A stretch of 64,000 bases of DNA from Enterococcus sp. HY326 (GCF_026157065.1 NZ_JANLGQ010000003.1:62001-126000), one strand, 5' to 3'. Counted from the stretch's first letter, positions 1-8,747 are shown. Numbers and translations: made by a program. Notes: a model not told the origin generated them from the letters alone.

Positions 1-712
1 CTAGGATTAAATTTTTTTCAGTAAGATTTGCGATACCGCTAACAATTAGTTGTTCTTTAAAGGAGATTTCATATTGTAATTTTATCTCAGAGTTCATTAA
101 TTGATTTAGAGAAACTTTAAGCTCTATTTTACCTTCATCGAATTTTGGCGTTAAGTAAAGTTCTTGGATATAAGTCTCCGCTACTACTTCTAGCCAAACA
201 GTCTGCCAAATGCCTGTGGAATTGGTGTACCAAATTCCTCTCGATTCATCCTCCCAGAATTGTTTTCCCCGTGGAATACTTTCGTCATAATGTGCGTCAT
301 ATGCGCGAACACTCAAACTCTGCAAAGAATTATCAGCTAATAAGTCTGTAATATCTGTCTGGAAAGAAGTGTGTCCACCAATATGCTTGCATACGTGCTG
401 ACCGTTGAGATAGATGTCTGATTCATAATCAACTGCTCCAAAATGTAAAATGACTCGTTGATTTTTTTCTTTTGCTAAGTCAAATTGACGGTGATACCAA
501 ACAATGTCATGGGGTGTTCGGTCGGCAATTCCACTCTCTTGGCTCTGATAGACAAACGGAACTTGAATTGTTTGATCATAGACATCTGAATTCTGATACC
601 ATTTTTCCTTTAGGCCTTGATTGCCATCGTCAAATTTGAACGACCATTCGCCATTTAAATTTGTCCAATTATTGCGAACGAGTTGAGGGCGAGGGTAACT
701 AGTTTTTTTCAT
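1..712 (-). CDS. Glycoside hydrolase family 2 protein, N-terminal part (cut by window edge)
   Basis: Only the first ~237 residues are in the window; the catalytic barrel lies beyond the left edge. The reading frame is open from an ATG preceded by GGAG. The visible part is the GH2 sugar-binding jelly roll: an early NLNGEWSFKFD stretch, then DIYLNGQHV and a GGHTSF motif near residues 95-110, followed by the start of the immunoglobulin-like domain. GH2 enzymes include beta-galactosidases, beta-glucuronidases and beta-mannosidases, and the specificity cannot be read from this part. It is the last visible gene of a minus-strand unit with a sugar ABC importer, so it probably hydrolyses the imported beta-glycoside in the cytoplasm (no signal peptide is visible). 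Confidence 0.85.
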   Translation of the reverse strand, partial: MKKTSYPRPQLVRNNWTNLNGEWSFKFDDGNQGLKEKWYQNSDVYDQTIQVPFVYQSQESGIADRTPHDIVWYHRQFDLAKEKNQRVILHFGAVDYESDIYLNGQHVCKHIGGHTSFQTDITDLLADNSLQSLSVRAYDAHYDESIPRGKQFWEDESRGIWYTNSTGIWQTVWLEVVAETYIQELYLTPKFDEGKIELKVSLNQLMNSEIKLQYEISFKEQLIVSGIANLTEKNLIL

Positions 713-725
713 TTTTTTCTCCTTT

Positions 726-1121
726 TTATCCAATAGTGGATTTACTAATTCTGATTGATTTATTTCTTGCTAAGAATATAACACCGGCTGCCATGGCCAA
801 AACCATCGTGACAAAATCCATGATAAAGTATGAAAATATGCCCAATACTAATAGATAGCAACCGATTTTTTTGCTGGTTTCTTGATCTTTCATATAACGT
901 TTTGAAAGAATCAAGTTAAATAATCCTAATCCAATTAATAAGGTCCCAAACATGCAAATGAAGAAGAACATGTTCCCAACATGTTCAATGGTACTTAAGC
1001 CACCAGTCAGAACTTGTTGTTGATAAATGCCATAGACTAAAATGGTAATTAAGCCATCAATAATCTGCCAGATTCCCGTTATTTTTACTAACCTACGTTC
1101 TATTTTTCGATTCATCGTCAT
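726..1121 (-). CDS. Small four-helix membrane protein of unknown function
   Basis: A 131-residue protein with a basic N terminus (MTMNRKIERR) and about four hydrophobic segments, near residues 13-33, 48-70, 82-100 and 103-121. I do not recognise the family. It sits one base after the MalG-type permease gene and just before the GH2 gene, so it is cotranscribed with the importer. Small integral membrane proteins are common passengers in such sugar operons, and no function is assigned. A second ATG six bases downstream is an equally possible start. Confidence 0.6.
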   Translation of the reverse strand: MTMNRKIERRLVKITGIWQIIDGLITILVYGIYQQQVLTGGLSTIEHVGNMFFFICMFGTLLIGLGLFNLILSKRYMKDQETSKKIGCYLLVLGIFSYFIMDFVTMVLAMAAGVIFLARNKSIRISKSTIG

Positions 1122-1122
1122 C

Positions 1123-1959
1123 CTATCCTTTCACACCGGCTGAAAGAGACATTGATTGTAGGAAATATTTTTGAGCAAACAAGTACAAAATAAAAGTAGG
1201 AATGATTGCAATTAATGCGCCAGCCATTAGTAATGTCGGTTGTGCTTGATACATTCCTTGGAGTAATTGCAAGCCTGAGGTAATCGGCATTTTATCAATA
1301 TCATTGAAGACAATGGAAGGCCATAGGAAATCATTCCAAGAACCAGTGAAGGAAAACAACGCTACAACAAGTAACACTGGCTTAATTAAAGGCAGAATAA
1401 TTTTTCTGAAAATCGTAAAATCATTTGCTCCATCAATTTGTGCTGCTTCATCGAAGTCTTTCGGAATATTATCCATAAATTGCTTCACCAGAAAAATATT
1501 AAAGACACCGGCAGCGCCTGGAATAATCATCGCAAGCGGGGTATTAACCCAACCGAAAATATCAACAATTTTATACAGTGGAATCAAATTCACAACACTT
1601 GGAAACATCATCGTAGCTAACAAAAAGGAAAAAAGAGCATTTTTCCCTTTAAAACTTAAGCGACTATAGGCAAAAGCTGAGAAGGATACAACTACTAAAA
1701 CTAATAAGGTATGACTAACCGCAATAAAAAGAGAATTCATAAACCAGCTGACAAGAGGTGTACTAGTATTATTTACTAAAAGAGAAGTATAGTTGGTTAG
1801 CACCCATTCAATTGGTAGAATCTTGAAGCCGGCAGTTAGTAACTCTAATTCGGATTTAAATGAAGTCATAACTCCATAGATTAAAGGAACTAACCAAATT
1901 GCAGCCATTGCTAATAAAAAAATAAAGGCTATTGTTTTGGAAACGATACTTTTTTTCAC
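1123..1959 (-). CDS. Sugar ABC importer permease, MalG/LacG type
   Basis: Inner-membrane component of a carbohydrate ABC importer (CUT1 family), 278 residues with six predicted membrane helices. The cytoplasmic EAA loop (EAAQIDGAND) begins near residue 171; it is the docking site for the ATPase. The start is GTG, preceded at good distance by GGAGG. It follows the MalF-type permease by 12 bases in the same transcript as the binding protein. No ATPase gene accompanies the set. The substrate is unknown; the neighbouring GH2 gene suggests a beta-linked oligosaccharide. Confidence 0.92.
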   Translation of the reverse strand: MKKSIVSKTIAFIFLLAMAAIWLVPLIYGVMTSFKSELELLTAGFKILPIEWVLTNYTSLLVNNTSTPLVSWFMNSLFIAVSHTLLVLVVVSFSAFAYSRLSFKGKNALFSFLLATMMFPSVVNLIPLYKIVDIFGWVNTPLAMIIPGAAGVFNIFLVKQFMDNIPKDFDEAAQIDGANDFTIFRKIILPLIKPVLLVVALFSFTGSWNDFLWPSIVFNDIDKMPITSGLQLLQGMYQAQPTLLMAGALIAIIPTFILYLFAQKYFLQSMSLSAGVKG

Positions 1960-1971
1960 GATGGCGTCCTC

Positions 1972-2880
1972 CTAATCTCGATTTCTTAAAAACTTAAATT
2001 GAACGGCAGATACAACCATGATGCATAAACCTAAGATTACTGCCATGGCTGAAGCCATTCCTGCGATGGATTGTCCTGAACCAAAGGCATTTTGTTGAAT
2101 ATACATTAATAGAACCCTTGTGGAATTACTCGGCCCCCCAGCAGTTAACATTAGCGGCTGACCGTAAACATTAAACTGAGCAATTGTTGTCATGACAACG
2201 GTATATAAGATTTGTCCACGAATAGCAGGTAAGGTTATTTTCAAAAACTTTTGCAAGGAGCTTGCCCCATCGATATCCGCTGCTTCGTAGTAGTCTTTAG
2301 GGATGCCATTTAAGGCAGCTTGATAAATCACCATATTACCACCAATCGTCCACCAGACTGTCACTACAACAAGAGCTATCCAAGCAAAGGGTTGCGTGCC
2401 TAACCACGAGGTTGCTGTATCGAAAATATTGTTAATCGGACCATAGTTGACATTAAAGATTAAAGTCCAAATGATGACCACAGCAGAGATAGCGAATAAA
2501 GAAGGCATGTAAAAAATAGATTGAAAAATTTTACCTAGTCGAGGTTTAGTATTAAGAGCCGCCGCCAAAATCAAAGGAATACCAATACAAAATGGTACTG
2601 TACAGATAACAAATAGAAAGGTATTTTTTAGTCCAATGCGTAGCTGCTCATAAAATATTGAATTTGAATTAAAGAATAGCTCTTTATAATTATCTAGTCC
2701 GACGAAAGTAGGTGTCGAAAATAAATTCCAATCCGTAAAAGATATGTAGATTCCAAATACTACAGGAACTAAGAAAAATATTAAAAAGATAATCAAGTGG
2801 GGAGCTAAAAAGAACCAAGGTGTTACTTTTTTTAAAGTGGTTTGCTTTTTCGCCTTGGTTGTAGCTGATGAAGCCATCAT
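1972..2880 (-). CDS. Sugar ABC importer permease, MalF/UgpA type
   Basis: Partner permease of the importer, about 302 residues with six membrane helices and an EAA loop reading EAADIDGASS in the C-terminal third. A GTG nine bases further upstream is in frame but touches the AAAGG ribosome site; the ATG chosen here has 9-base spacing and is more likely. Together with the downstream MalG-type permease it forms the membrane channel. The gene lies between the binding-protein gene and the second permease, the usual order for CUT1 importers. Confidence 0.92.
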   Translation of the reverse strand: MMASSATTKAKKQTTLKKVTPWFFLAPHLIIFLIFFLVPVVFGIYISFTDWNLFSTPTFVGLDNYKELFFNSNSIFYEQLRIGLKNTFLFVICTVPFCIGIPLILAAALNTKPRLGKIFQSIFYMPSLFAISAVVIIWTLIFNVNYGPINNIFDTATSWLGTQPFAWIALVVVTVWWTIGGNMVIYQAALNGIPKDYYEAADIDGASSLQKFLKITLPAIRGQILYTVVMTTIAQFNVYGQPLMLTAGGPSNSTRVLLMYIQQNAFGSGQSIAGMASAMAVILGLCIMVVSAVQFKFLRNRD

Positions 2881-2961
2881 AATAAACACCCTTTCTTAAA
2901 AAGAAACCGTAATGGGAAAATCGCCAATTTATGCTTCTTCCCATTACAGTTTCAGAAGATT

Positions 2962-4227
2962 TTAATTATCCTTCGCAACTTTGTCGGCGACTTCTTTTTG
3001 CATATTATTTACGAAATCTTCAATCGAGGTTTTTCCGAAGATTGCATCAAAACCATTGGCATCTAAATATTCAGCTACATAACCGTTGTATTTGTAATCA
3101 AAGATTTTTAAGGTTGCTTGCTCCTCAGCACTGCTGATAAATAGCGATTGCGGCATTTCTTGGTATTCTTCGTTGCTTAAAATATCTAGGCTGGCAGGAT
3201 TTTGTCCAGCTTTTGCCCATTCGACAGAATTGGTTCTAATCCATTCAATGAAGTCCATAATTCCTTGAGTTTTTTCCTCAGATCTTTCGGAGTTTTTAAA
3301 CATGACAAATTGGTGAGAGGAGGCCCAATTGACAGTTTGACTAATGTCATCAGATAGTTGCGGTGAATTGGTTAAACCCCATTCAAACTCAGCATCTTTA
3401 ATATTATTTTGTAGCCAAATTCCTTCTGGCATGAACAGTAGCTTGCCCGCTAAAAACAATTGGGTTGGATCTTCACCATCTTTAGTCGTCACGCCTTCAT
3501 CGAATAAAGTTTTCCATTCTGTGATTGCATCGGTTGCAGCAGCTGTATCTAAAGTTGGAGTGATACCATCTTCACTTAACGAACCGCCTTCTTGAGCTAA
3601 CAGAGATAAATAATTTGGTTTAACCCATGTTACTGCAATTCCCCGGACATCATCTGCTGCTGCTTTTTTCCCTGCCTCAGTGATTTCATCAAAGGTTAGT
3701 ATATTGTCATCTAAAGCATTGGGTGCGTATTTTTCTAACAAATCTTGGTTGTAATAGGTCCCCCAATTGTGGATGTCAAATGGTAAACTGTAGCGGGAAC
3801 CATCAATCTCTCCTAAGTTCCAAGCTTCTGCAACATAATTCTCTGCAGTTATATTTGTATAGTCTCCTAAAATATCGTCATAAGATTCCAACATATCGTT
3901 GTCCACATATTGTTGAATTCTTTCTGCATGGACAATGTTTAAATCGGGAATATTCTTACCGGAATTTACAACAGTCGGTATTTTTGAATACATATCGGTT
4001 TCTTTTAGTGACACATTTTTAATTTTGAAATCTGGATCAGTTGCATTGTACTCATCAATTAATTTCAATAAATTTGAATTGTCGGCTCCGGTGAAAGGAT
4101 TCCAAAAAGTGATTTCATTGGCACTCGCCTCTGAACTTGAGCCGTCTGATGATCCCCCGCATCCTGTTAACAAGGTGAAACACGAACTTGCTACTAACAA
4201 ACCAGCGAATAATTTAGTCTTTTTCAT
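2962..4227 (-). CDS. Sugar ABC importer substrate-binding lipoprotein
   Basis: Extracellular solute-binding protein (family 1), about 421 residues. The N terminus has a lipoprotein signal peptide ending LLTGC, so the mature protein is lipid-anchored at the cysteine. The start is placed at the ATG that gives MKKTKLFAG; an in-frame ATG 12 bases upstream would put extra residues before the signal. The first structural block has the typical EITFWNPFTGAD opening. It is first gene of the minus-strand importer operon, under a promoter with a cre site and next to an ArsR-type regulator. Ligand unknown. Confidence 0.92.
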   Translation of the reverse strand: MKKTKLFAGLLVASSCFTLLTGCGGSSDGSSSEASANEITFWNPFTGADNSNLLKLIDEYNATDPDFKIKNVSLKETDMYSKIPTVVNSGKNIPDLNIVHAERIQQYVDNDMLESYDDILGDYTNITAENYVAEAWNLGEIDGSRYSLPFDIHNWGTYYNQDLLEKYAPNALDDNILTFDEITEAGKKAAADDVRGIAVTWVKPNYLSLLAQEGGSLSEDGITPTLDTAAATDAITEWKTLFDEGVTTKDGEDPTQLFLAGKLLFMPEGIWLQNNIKDAEFEWGLTNSPQLSDDISQTVNWASSHQFVMFKNSERSEEKTQGIMDFIEWIRTNSVEWAKAGQNPASLDILSNEEYQEMPQSLFISSAEEQATLKIFDYKYNGYVAEYLDANGFDAIFGKTSIEDFVNNMQKEVADKVAKDN

Positions 4228-4282
4228 TCTGATTACCATTTACTAAAAAGTTAATAGAATAGTTGGTTGATAGATTTTTCAT

Positions 4283-4300
4283 GATTAACTTATTAGTAAT
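4283..4300. promoter_or_regulatory. Imperfect palindrome, candidate second operator of the ArsR-type regulator
   Basis: The sequence GATTAACTTATTAGTAAT resembles the perfect palindrome at 4437-4454 (shared core TTAACT-ATTAGT). It lies between the importer promoter and the binding-protein start, so it could repress the operon. Inference from similarity only. Confidence 0.4.
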
Positions 4301-4328
4301 TCCTTCCTTGTTTTTTTAGTACAAAGTC

Positions 4329-4357
4329 AAAATAACATCCGTTGCAATCGCTGTCAA
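4329..4357 (-). promoter_or_regulatory. Promoter of the sugar importer operon with overlapping cre site
   Basis: On the minus strand there is TTGACA (4352-4357), 17 bases, then TATTTT (4329-4334). The + strand reads TGCAATCGCTGTCA at 4343-4356, which matches the cre consensus TGWAANCGNTNWCA at all but one position. CcpA binding here would block RNA polymerase, so catabolite repression of the importer and GH2 gene is likely. Confidence 0.65.
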
Positions 4358-4436
4358 TGCTATGTTACAATAGTTTTATAAAAACAACTTTTTAGTTATA
4401 GAAGTTTTATGTTAGTCTTGTGAACTAGTTTTTTAC

Positions 4437-4454
4437 TTTAACTAATTAGTTAAA
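4437..4454. promoter_or_regulatory. Perfect 18-bp palindromic operator
   Basis: TTTAACTAATTAGTTAAA is a perfect inverted repeat ending just at the ribosome site of the ArsR-type gene. Its place in the divergent intergenic region makes it the likely operator for autoregulation by that protein. Confidence 0.6.
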
Positions 4455-4466
4455 AGGAGTATAGAA

Positions 4467-5390
4467 ATGGAACTTGACTTAAGTAATCTTTCTTTGCCGG
4501 TCTTTGAAGCTTTAGCCAGTGATACAAGAATAAAAATGATTCGCTTTGTGGGGGATAAGCAAAAAAGTATTCAAGAAATTGCTGAGCATTTAGGGATTAG
4601 CAATGCAATCGTGAGTAGACATGTTCAGCAGTTGGAGGATGCGGGGATTCTTTCATCTGAAAGGGGTTTGGGTAAAAATCGCAATAAAAAGATGGTGTTT
4701 TTAAAAGTGGATAACATCAACATTGTTTTCCCAGAAAAAATTTATCAACCTTTTCATCTACATCAAACTGACTTGAAAATAGGTCATTTTACCGACGTGT
4801 TGGTTGAGCCAACATGTGGCTTAGCCACGGTGGATGGAGTAGTTGGCAAATCCGATGATCCAAAATATTTTCTAGATGGCAATCGGGTAAATGCAGCATT
4901 ATTATGGTTTAACAGAGGATTTGTGGAGTATAAAGTGCCAAATCTTTTGCAAGCAGACGAAATTCCGGAGCTGCTAGAAATCAGTTTAGAAATAGCATCA
5001 GAATTTCCTTTATCAAATAATGTCTGGCCAAGTGATATTTCCATCTTTGTCAATGATGTCAAAGTTGCAGTGTATACAGTTCCTGGGAATTTTTCAGATG
5101 TTCGTGGCAGATACACTCCAAAATGGTGGAATGACGAGTTTAGCCAATATGGATTATTAAAGCATATTAGGATTAATAAACTTGATACAGGAATAGACGG
5201 TGAAGCTTACTCAGAAATAACCATCAATGATTTAAATTTACAAGAAAGTCCCATTATCAAACTACGTCTAGAAATTGAGAAGGATGCAAAAAACCAAGGT
5301 GGCTTGACACTTTTTGGAAAAGGATTTGGCAATCACGATCAAAACATTTTAATCAATACCTATTATTTAAAAAAAGATGGGGATGAATAA
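4467..5390 (+). CDS. ArsR-type winged-helix regulator with a large C-terminal domain
   Basis: A 307-residue protein. Residues ~8-70 are an ArsR-like winged helix (FEALASDTRIKMIRF, then the recognition region SNAIVSRHVQQLEDAG). The remaining ~230 residues are not a metal-binding ArsR tail. They form a mostly beta-strand domain with SDISIFVND and similar strands; I do not recognise it, but it may bind a sugar or other ligand. Ordinary ArsR proteins are ~100 residues, so this is an enlarged form. It is divergent from the sugar importer/GH2 operon and adjacent to two palindromic sites, so it probably controls that operon and itself. Confidence 0.8.
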   Translation: MELDLSNLSLPVFEALASDTRIKMIRFVGDKQKSIQEIAEHLGISNAIVSRHVQQLEDAGILSSERGLGKNRNKKMVFLKVDNINIVFPEKIYQPFHLHQTDLKIGHFTDVLVEPTCGLATVDGVVGKSDDPKYFLDGNRVNAALLWFNRGFVEYKVPNLLQADEIPELLEISLEIASEFPLSNNVWPSDISIFVNDVKVAVYTVPGNFSDVRGRYTPKWWNDEFSQYGLLKHIRINKLDTGIDGEAYSEITINDLNLQESPIIKLRLEIEKDAKNQGGLTLFGKGFGNHDQNILINTYYLKKDGDE

Positions 5391-5603
5391 GCTGACTGAA
5401 ATTTTATCAAAGTATCATGTTGGAAAAAATGTTTATCAACTCAATTGGCATCATTTATATACATCGGAGCTAGCTATCACTTGGTAGCTGTAGGAATCTA
5501 AATGATTCAGCAAAATTAGCAAAAATTCTTCATAGCATTCCCCCCGCAGCTGGCGTATAATTTTTGAAAATGAAGCAGGTGTGCTTAATCAAAGGAGGCC
5601 CTT

Positions 5604-6530
5604 ATGCGAATTCAACAGTTGGAATATTTGGAAATGATTGCTAAAACTGGCTCCATCAATGAAGCGGCCAAAAAATTATTCTTGACCCAGCCCAGTTTAT
5701 CCAATGCCATCAAGGAATTGGAAAATGAAATGGGGGTCCAGTTGTTGCTGCGGAGTAAAATGGGGGTGACTTTGACCAATGACGGTCGGGAGTTTTTGAT
5801 TTATGCTCGCCAAATTTTGGATCAGGTGTATTTACTGGAGGAACGCTATCAGCAGCAAAGCGTTCGTAAGCAGGCTTTTTCCGTATCGGCGCAGCATTAT
5901 GCCTTCGTGGTCCATGCCTTTGTTGAGCTGATTCGCGGTGTCACAACCGCCGAATATCAATTTACACTGCGGGAAACCGAGACGGAAAATATTTTAGATG
6001 ATTTAACTAGTTTTAAAAGTGAAATTGGTGTGCTCTATATAAATGACTTTAACCGTCAAGTGATGACTAAATTATTTAAAGAAAAAGATTTAGTTTTTAC
6101 GCCTTTATTTGTCGCTCAGCCCCATGTCTTTGTCGGCCGCCAAAATCCTTTAACCCAGAAAAAAATTGTCCAGTTAGAGGATTTACAGGAATATCCTTAT
6201 CTTTCTTATGAACAAGGGGACAGCAATTCCTTTTATTTTGCGGAAGAAATTCTCAGCACTCTGGAGCATAAAAAAAGCATTAAGGTCAGTGATCGGGCCA
6301 CAATTTTCAATTTGATGGTGGGTCTGGATGGCTATACTATCAGCTCCGGCATTATCTCCAGTGAACTGAACGACGATAAAATCGTCGCCATTCCGCTGGC
6401 GGTCGAAGATTCGCTGACTTTGGGCTGGATTAAACAAAAGCAGTTGGAATTATCCCCGATTGCCCAAGAATATCTGCAGATTCTTCAGGCCCATATCAGA
6501 AAATATGGGTTTGAGGTTATTGGGGAGTAA
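5604..6530 (+). CDS. LysR family transcriptional regulator
   Basis: 308 residues, the usual LysR length. Residues 1-60 form the N-terminal winged helix (MRIQQLEYLEMIAKTGSINE, TQPSLSNAIKELE), followed by the linker helix and a substrate-binding domain with the two-lobe pattern. A strong AAAGGAGG site precedes the ATG. It is followed after three bases by the nucleotidyltransferase gene, with which it is probably cotranscribed. Target and inducer are not evident. Confidence 0.88.
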   Translation: MRIQQLEYLEMIAKTGSINEAAKKLFLTQPSLSNAIKELENEMGVQLLLRSKMGVTLTNDGREFLIYARQILDQVYLLEERYQQQSVRKQAFSVSAQHYAFVVHAFVELIRGVTTAEYQFTLRETETENILDDLTSFKSEIGVLYINDFNRQVMTKLFKEKDLVFTPLFVAQPHVFVGRQNPLTQKKIVQLEDLQEYPYLSYEQGDSNSFYFAEEILSTLEHKKSIKVSDRATIFNLMVGLDGYTISSGIISSELNDDKIVAIPLAVEDSLTLGWIKQKQLELSPIAQEYLQILQAHIRKYGFEVIGE

Positions 6531-6533
6531 CCT

Positions 6534-7328
6534 ATGCCCACTCCAACATTATTACAACAAATAAAAAATGATACCAAAAAAATCCTGCGTCATAAGCTAG
6601 TGGGCATTTATTTGCATGGCTCGTTTGTTTTAGGCGGCTACAATCCTGATTTCAGTGATTTGGATTTTTTGATTGTCGTCAAATACAACTTGACGAAGAC
6701 TGAAAAATTGGCCTTGATGGCAGTCGTGCTAGAGAAGTGGTGGCCCAATGCTCCCAAAAAAGGCTTGGAGTTTCATGTAATGACGGTGAAGATGCTGCAA
6801 AAAAGCCCTGTTGCGGCAGCTTTTGATTTTCATTTTTCACCGCTTCATCGAAGGGCTTTTTTGAAAAGCCCTGAGCAATTTGTTGAAGCGATGCAGGGAC
6901 TTGACCCGGATTTACCTGCACATCTAAAAATAATTCGCAAAAAAGGCTATGTTTTGCTAGGTAAATCCACTAAGAAAACCATCCCCTATATTTGCAAAGA
7001 GAACTATTGGCGCAGTGTGTGTGCTGATTTACAGGATGCTTCAGTGGGCATCCGCCAAGCTCCAGTTTCAACGCTTTTAAATTTGTGTCGCAGTTTAGCT
7101 TTTGTGAAGCGTAATCTGCTGTTAGGAAAATTAGCTGGTGGCCGCTGGGCTTTGCAGCAGGTGTCGCCAGAATTTCAGAAAATCATTGGGCAGGCAATTA
7201 TTGATTATCAAGGAAATCCCCTTAGCTTGCAGCAAAATTATTCGGAGGAAAACTTGCAAGAAATCACAGTTTTTCTACTGTCTGCGATAAAAAAAGCTGC
7301 TGGGGAAAACTTGCTTTTCGTTCATTAA
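6534..7328 (+). CDS. Aminoglycoside nucleotidyltransferase-like protein (AadA/ANT(9)-like)
   Basis: 264 residues, the same length as AadA-type adenylyltransferases. The polymerase-beta-type nucleotidyltransferase motif is intact: GS at residues 29-30, then SDLDFLIVV with the paired acidic residues D42 and D44. The C-terminal helical part (LCRSLAFVKRNLLLGKLAGGRWAL) lines up with the AadA C-terminal domain (DUF4111). Family members transfer AMP from ATP to hydroxyls of streptomycin or spectinomycin. Whether this copy does so or has another substrate cannot be told. It is three bases after the LysR gene. No mobile element is adjacent, so it looks like a chromosomal intrinsic gene. Confidence 0.75.
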   Translation: MPTPTLLQQIKNDTKKILRHKLVGIYLHGSFVLGGYNPDFSDLDFLIVVKYNLTKTEKLALMAVVLEKWWPNAPKKGLEFHVMTVKMLQKSPVAAAFDFHFSPLHRRAFLKSPEQFVEAMQGLDPDLPAHLKIIRKKGYVLLGKSTKKTIPYICKENYWRSVCADLQDASVGIRQAPVSTLLNLCRSLAFVKRNLLLGKLAGGRWALQQVSPEFQKIIGQAIIDYQGNPLSLQQNYSEENLQEITVFLLSAIKKAAGENLLFVH

Positions 7329-7418
7329 TTTTTTGCAAAGCCGATTGATAATTCTAAGCATAATTTTTGCGGAAGTCCCAAAAGTGAGTATGATTAGCAG
7401 TAGAAAGAAGGGATAGTA

Positions 7419-7949
7419 ATGGCAGAATTTAAAAAAGCCGTCTTTGCTGGCGGATGTTTCTGGTGTATGGTCAAACCTTTTGAAGAAACGCCAGGTATTG
7501 AGAAAGTAGTTTCCGGTTATACAGGCGGACATACCAAAAATCCCACCTATCGCGAAGTTGGTTCTGGTAAGACTGGCCACACTGAAGCGGTGGAAATTAC
7601 TTATGACCCAGATCAAATCAGTTATGCTGATTTAGTTGAAATCTATTGGCGCCAAACCGACCCAACAGATGCTTTAGGACAATTTGCAGATCGTGGCGAC
7701 TCCTATCGTCCGGTGATTTTTTACGGCGATGAGGCTGAAAAAGCAGCGGCAGAAAAATCGAAGGCCGACTTAGCAGCTAGTGGTCGCTTCAAAGAACCGA
7801 TTGTTACAAAAATCGAAGCTCGCCAAACATTTTATCCGGCTGAGGATTATCACCAAGACTATTACAAAACTAACAGCGCCCACTACAACATGTATCGTGA
7901 AGGCTCTGGCCGGGCAGCGTTTATTCGCAATAACTGGAAAAATGAATAA
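7419..7949 (+). CDS. msrA: Peptide-methionine (S)-S-oxide reductase MsrA
   Basis: Reduces methionine-S-sulfoxide in proteins with thioredoxin as electron donor. The 176-residue protein has the catalytic GGCFWC motif with the nucleophilic cysteine at about residue 13, the [14 protein letters not shown] block, and the YHQDYY motif near the C terminus. It is a single-domain MsrA with no MsrB fused. Single gene with its own AAGGG ribosome site and a terminator shared with the convergent GntR gene. Confidence 0.97.
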   Translation: MAEFKKAVFAGGCFWCMVKPFEETPGIEKVVSGYTGGHTKNPTYREVGSGKTGHTEAVEITYDPDQISYADLVEIYWRQTDPTDALGQFADRGDSYRPVIFYGDEAEKAAAEKSKADLAASGRFKEPIVTKIEARQTFYPAEDYHQDYYKTNSAHYNMYREGSGRAAFIRNNWKNE

Positions 7950-7953
7950 AATT

Positions 7954-7996
7954 AAAGGAACAGCCAGTCATCTTGAGACTAGCTGTTCCTTTTTTT
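7954..7996. terminator. Bidirectional intrinsic terminator between msrA and gntR-type gene
   Basis: The arms AAGGAACAGC and GCTGTTCCTT are perfectly complementary, extended by AGTC/GACT with one mismatch, and followed by a run of Ts. It serves the two convergent genes. Confidence 0.9.
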
Positions 7997-8648
7997 AAAT
8001 ACGCCCATAATGTAAAATCTGCTGGTTGGCGTATTGGAGATAGTCCTGCAATTTATCAATGGCTTCAGCATAATGTTCAGCACGGATTAAATCCAAATAC
8101 TCTTGGAAAAATTGAATTGTCGATAAAATTTTTTTTGGTGCATTACTGGAAGCGGACATTTTTCGATACAAAGAGGTGCTGACGACTCGGGCCCACAGAC
8201 TCTCGTAGGTCGGCGCAAGCAGCTCATTGCCGGAGGCTGCCATGATAGCCGTATAAACTTTGGGCATTTGATTGATATATTGAACGTAATCGAGATTTTC
8301 TCGATACTGCTTGGCTAAGGCTAATTTTTCTTGAATGTCCTCTACATCTAAAACAGCTAGGCCAAGGCTGGCTTGTTTTGTGGCTAAAATTAACCATTCA
8401 ACACAAATTTGTGTGATGTCGACCATTTCTTTTACCGTGGCTTCCCTCAAGGAGATGCCACGGTTTTTTTTGTAGACAATTAATTTCTCCTGCTCCAATT
8501 GTTTTAGAGCAGAACGAATAGGTGAGCGGCTGTAGCCAAGTTTTTTTGAAATCGAGGCTTCGGATAAACCTTCTTCAAGATTATATTCCCCGAAAAGGAT
8601 TGCTTGTTTAATTTCTTGGTAGACACTACTTTCAATGGATTTTGGCAT
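7995..8648 (-). CDS. GntR family (FCD type) transcriptional regulator
   Basis: About 217 residues. The N-terminal winged helix (SISKKLGYSRSPIRSALKQLE) is typical GntR, and the all-helical C-terminal part fits the FCD ligand-binding domain of the FadR subgroup. The ATG giving MPKSIESS is preferred because it lies 10 bases after AAAAGG; an ATG nine bases upstream overlaps the ribosome site. The gene is divergent from the phosphonate-type ABC operon, and two GTATAC-centred sites lie between them, so it most likely controls phnDCEE. Confidence 0.88.
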   Translation of the reverse strand: MPKSIESSVYQEIKQAILFGEYNLEEGLSEASISKKLGYSRSPIRSALKQLEQEKLIVYKKNRGISLREATVKEMVDITQICVEWLILATKQASLGLAVLDVEDIQEKLALAKQYRENLDYVQYINQMPKVYTAIMAASGNELLAPTYESLWARVVSTSLYRKMSASSNAPKKILSTIQFFQEYLDLIRAEHYAEAIDKLQDYLQYANQQILHYGRI

Positions 8649-8718
8649 GATTTTCATCCTTTTACATATAATTTACAAAAACGTTACTGAATATTGATGA
8701 ATCTTCCCTGTCCTACAA

Positions 8719-8747
8719 AGTATACTACAAGTGTTCAGTGGTATACT
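8719..8747 (+). promoter_or_regulatory. Pair of GntR-type operators over an extended -10 promoter
   Basis: AGTATACT (8719-8726) and GGTATACT (8740-8747) are GTATAC-centred sites exactly 21 bases apart, two helical turns, each within a repeated GTATACTAC. The second is part of TGGTATACT, an extended -10 element for the phn operon. A GntR dimer pair on one face of the DNA would occlude the promoter. Confidence 0.6.

Noticed and set aside
3344-4246. Open frames on the + strand opposite the sugar-binding protein
   Set aside because: They are antisense shadows of a clear lipoprotein gene with no recognisable family or ribosome sites.
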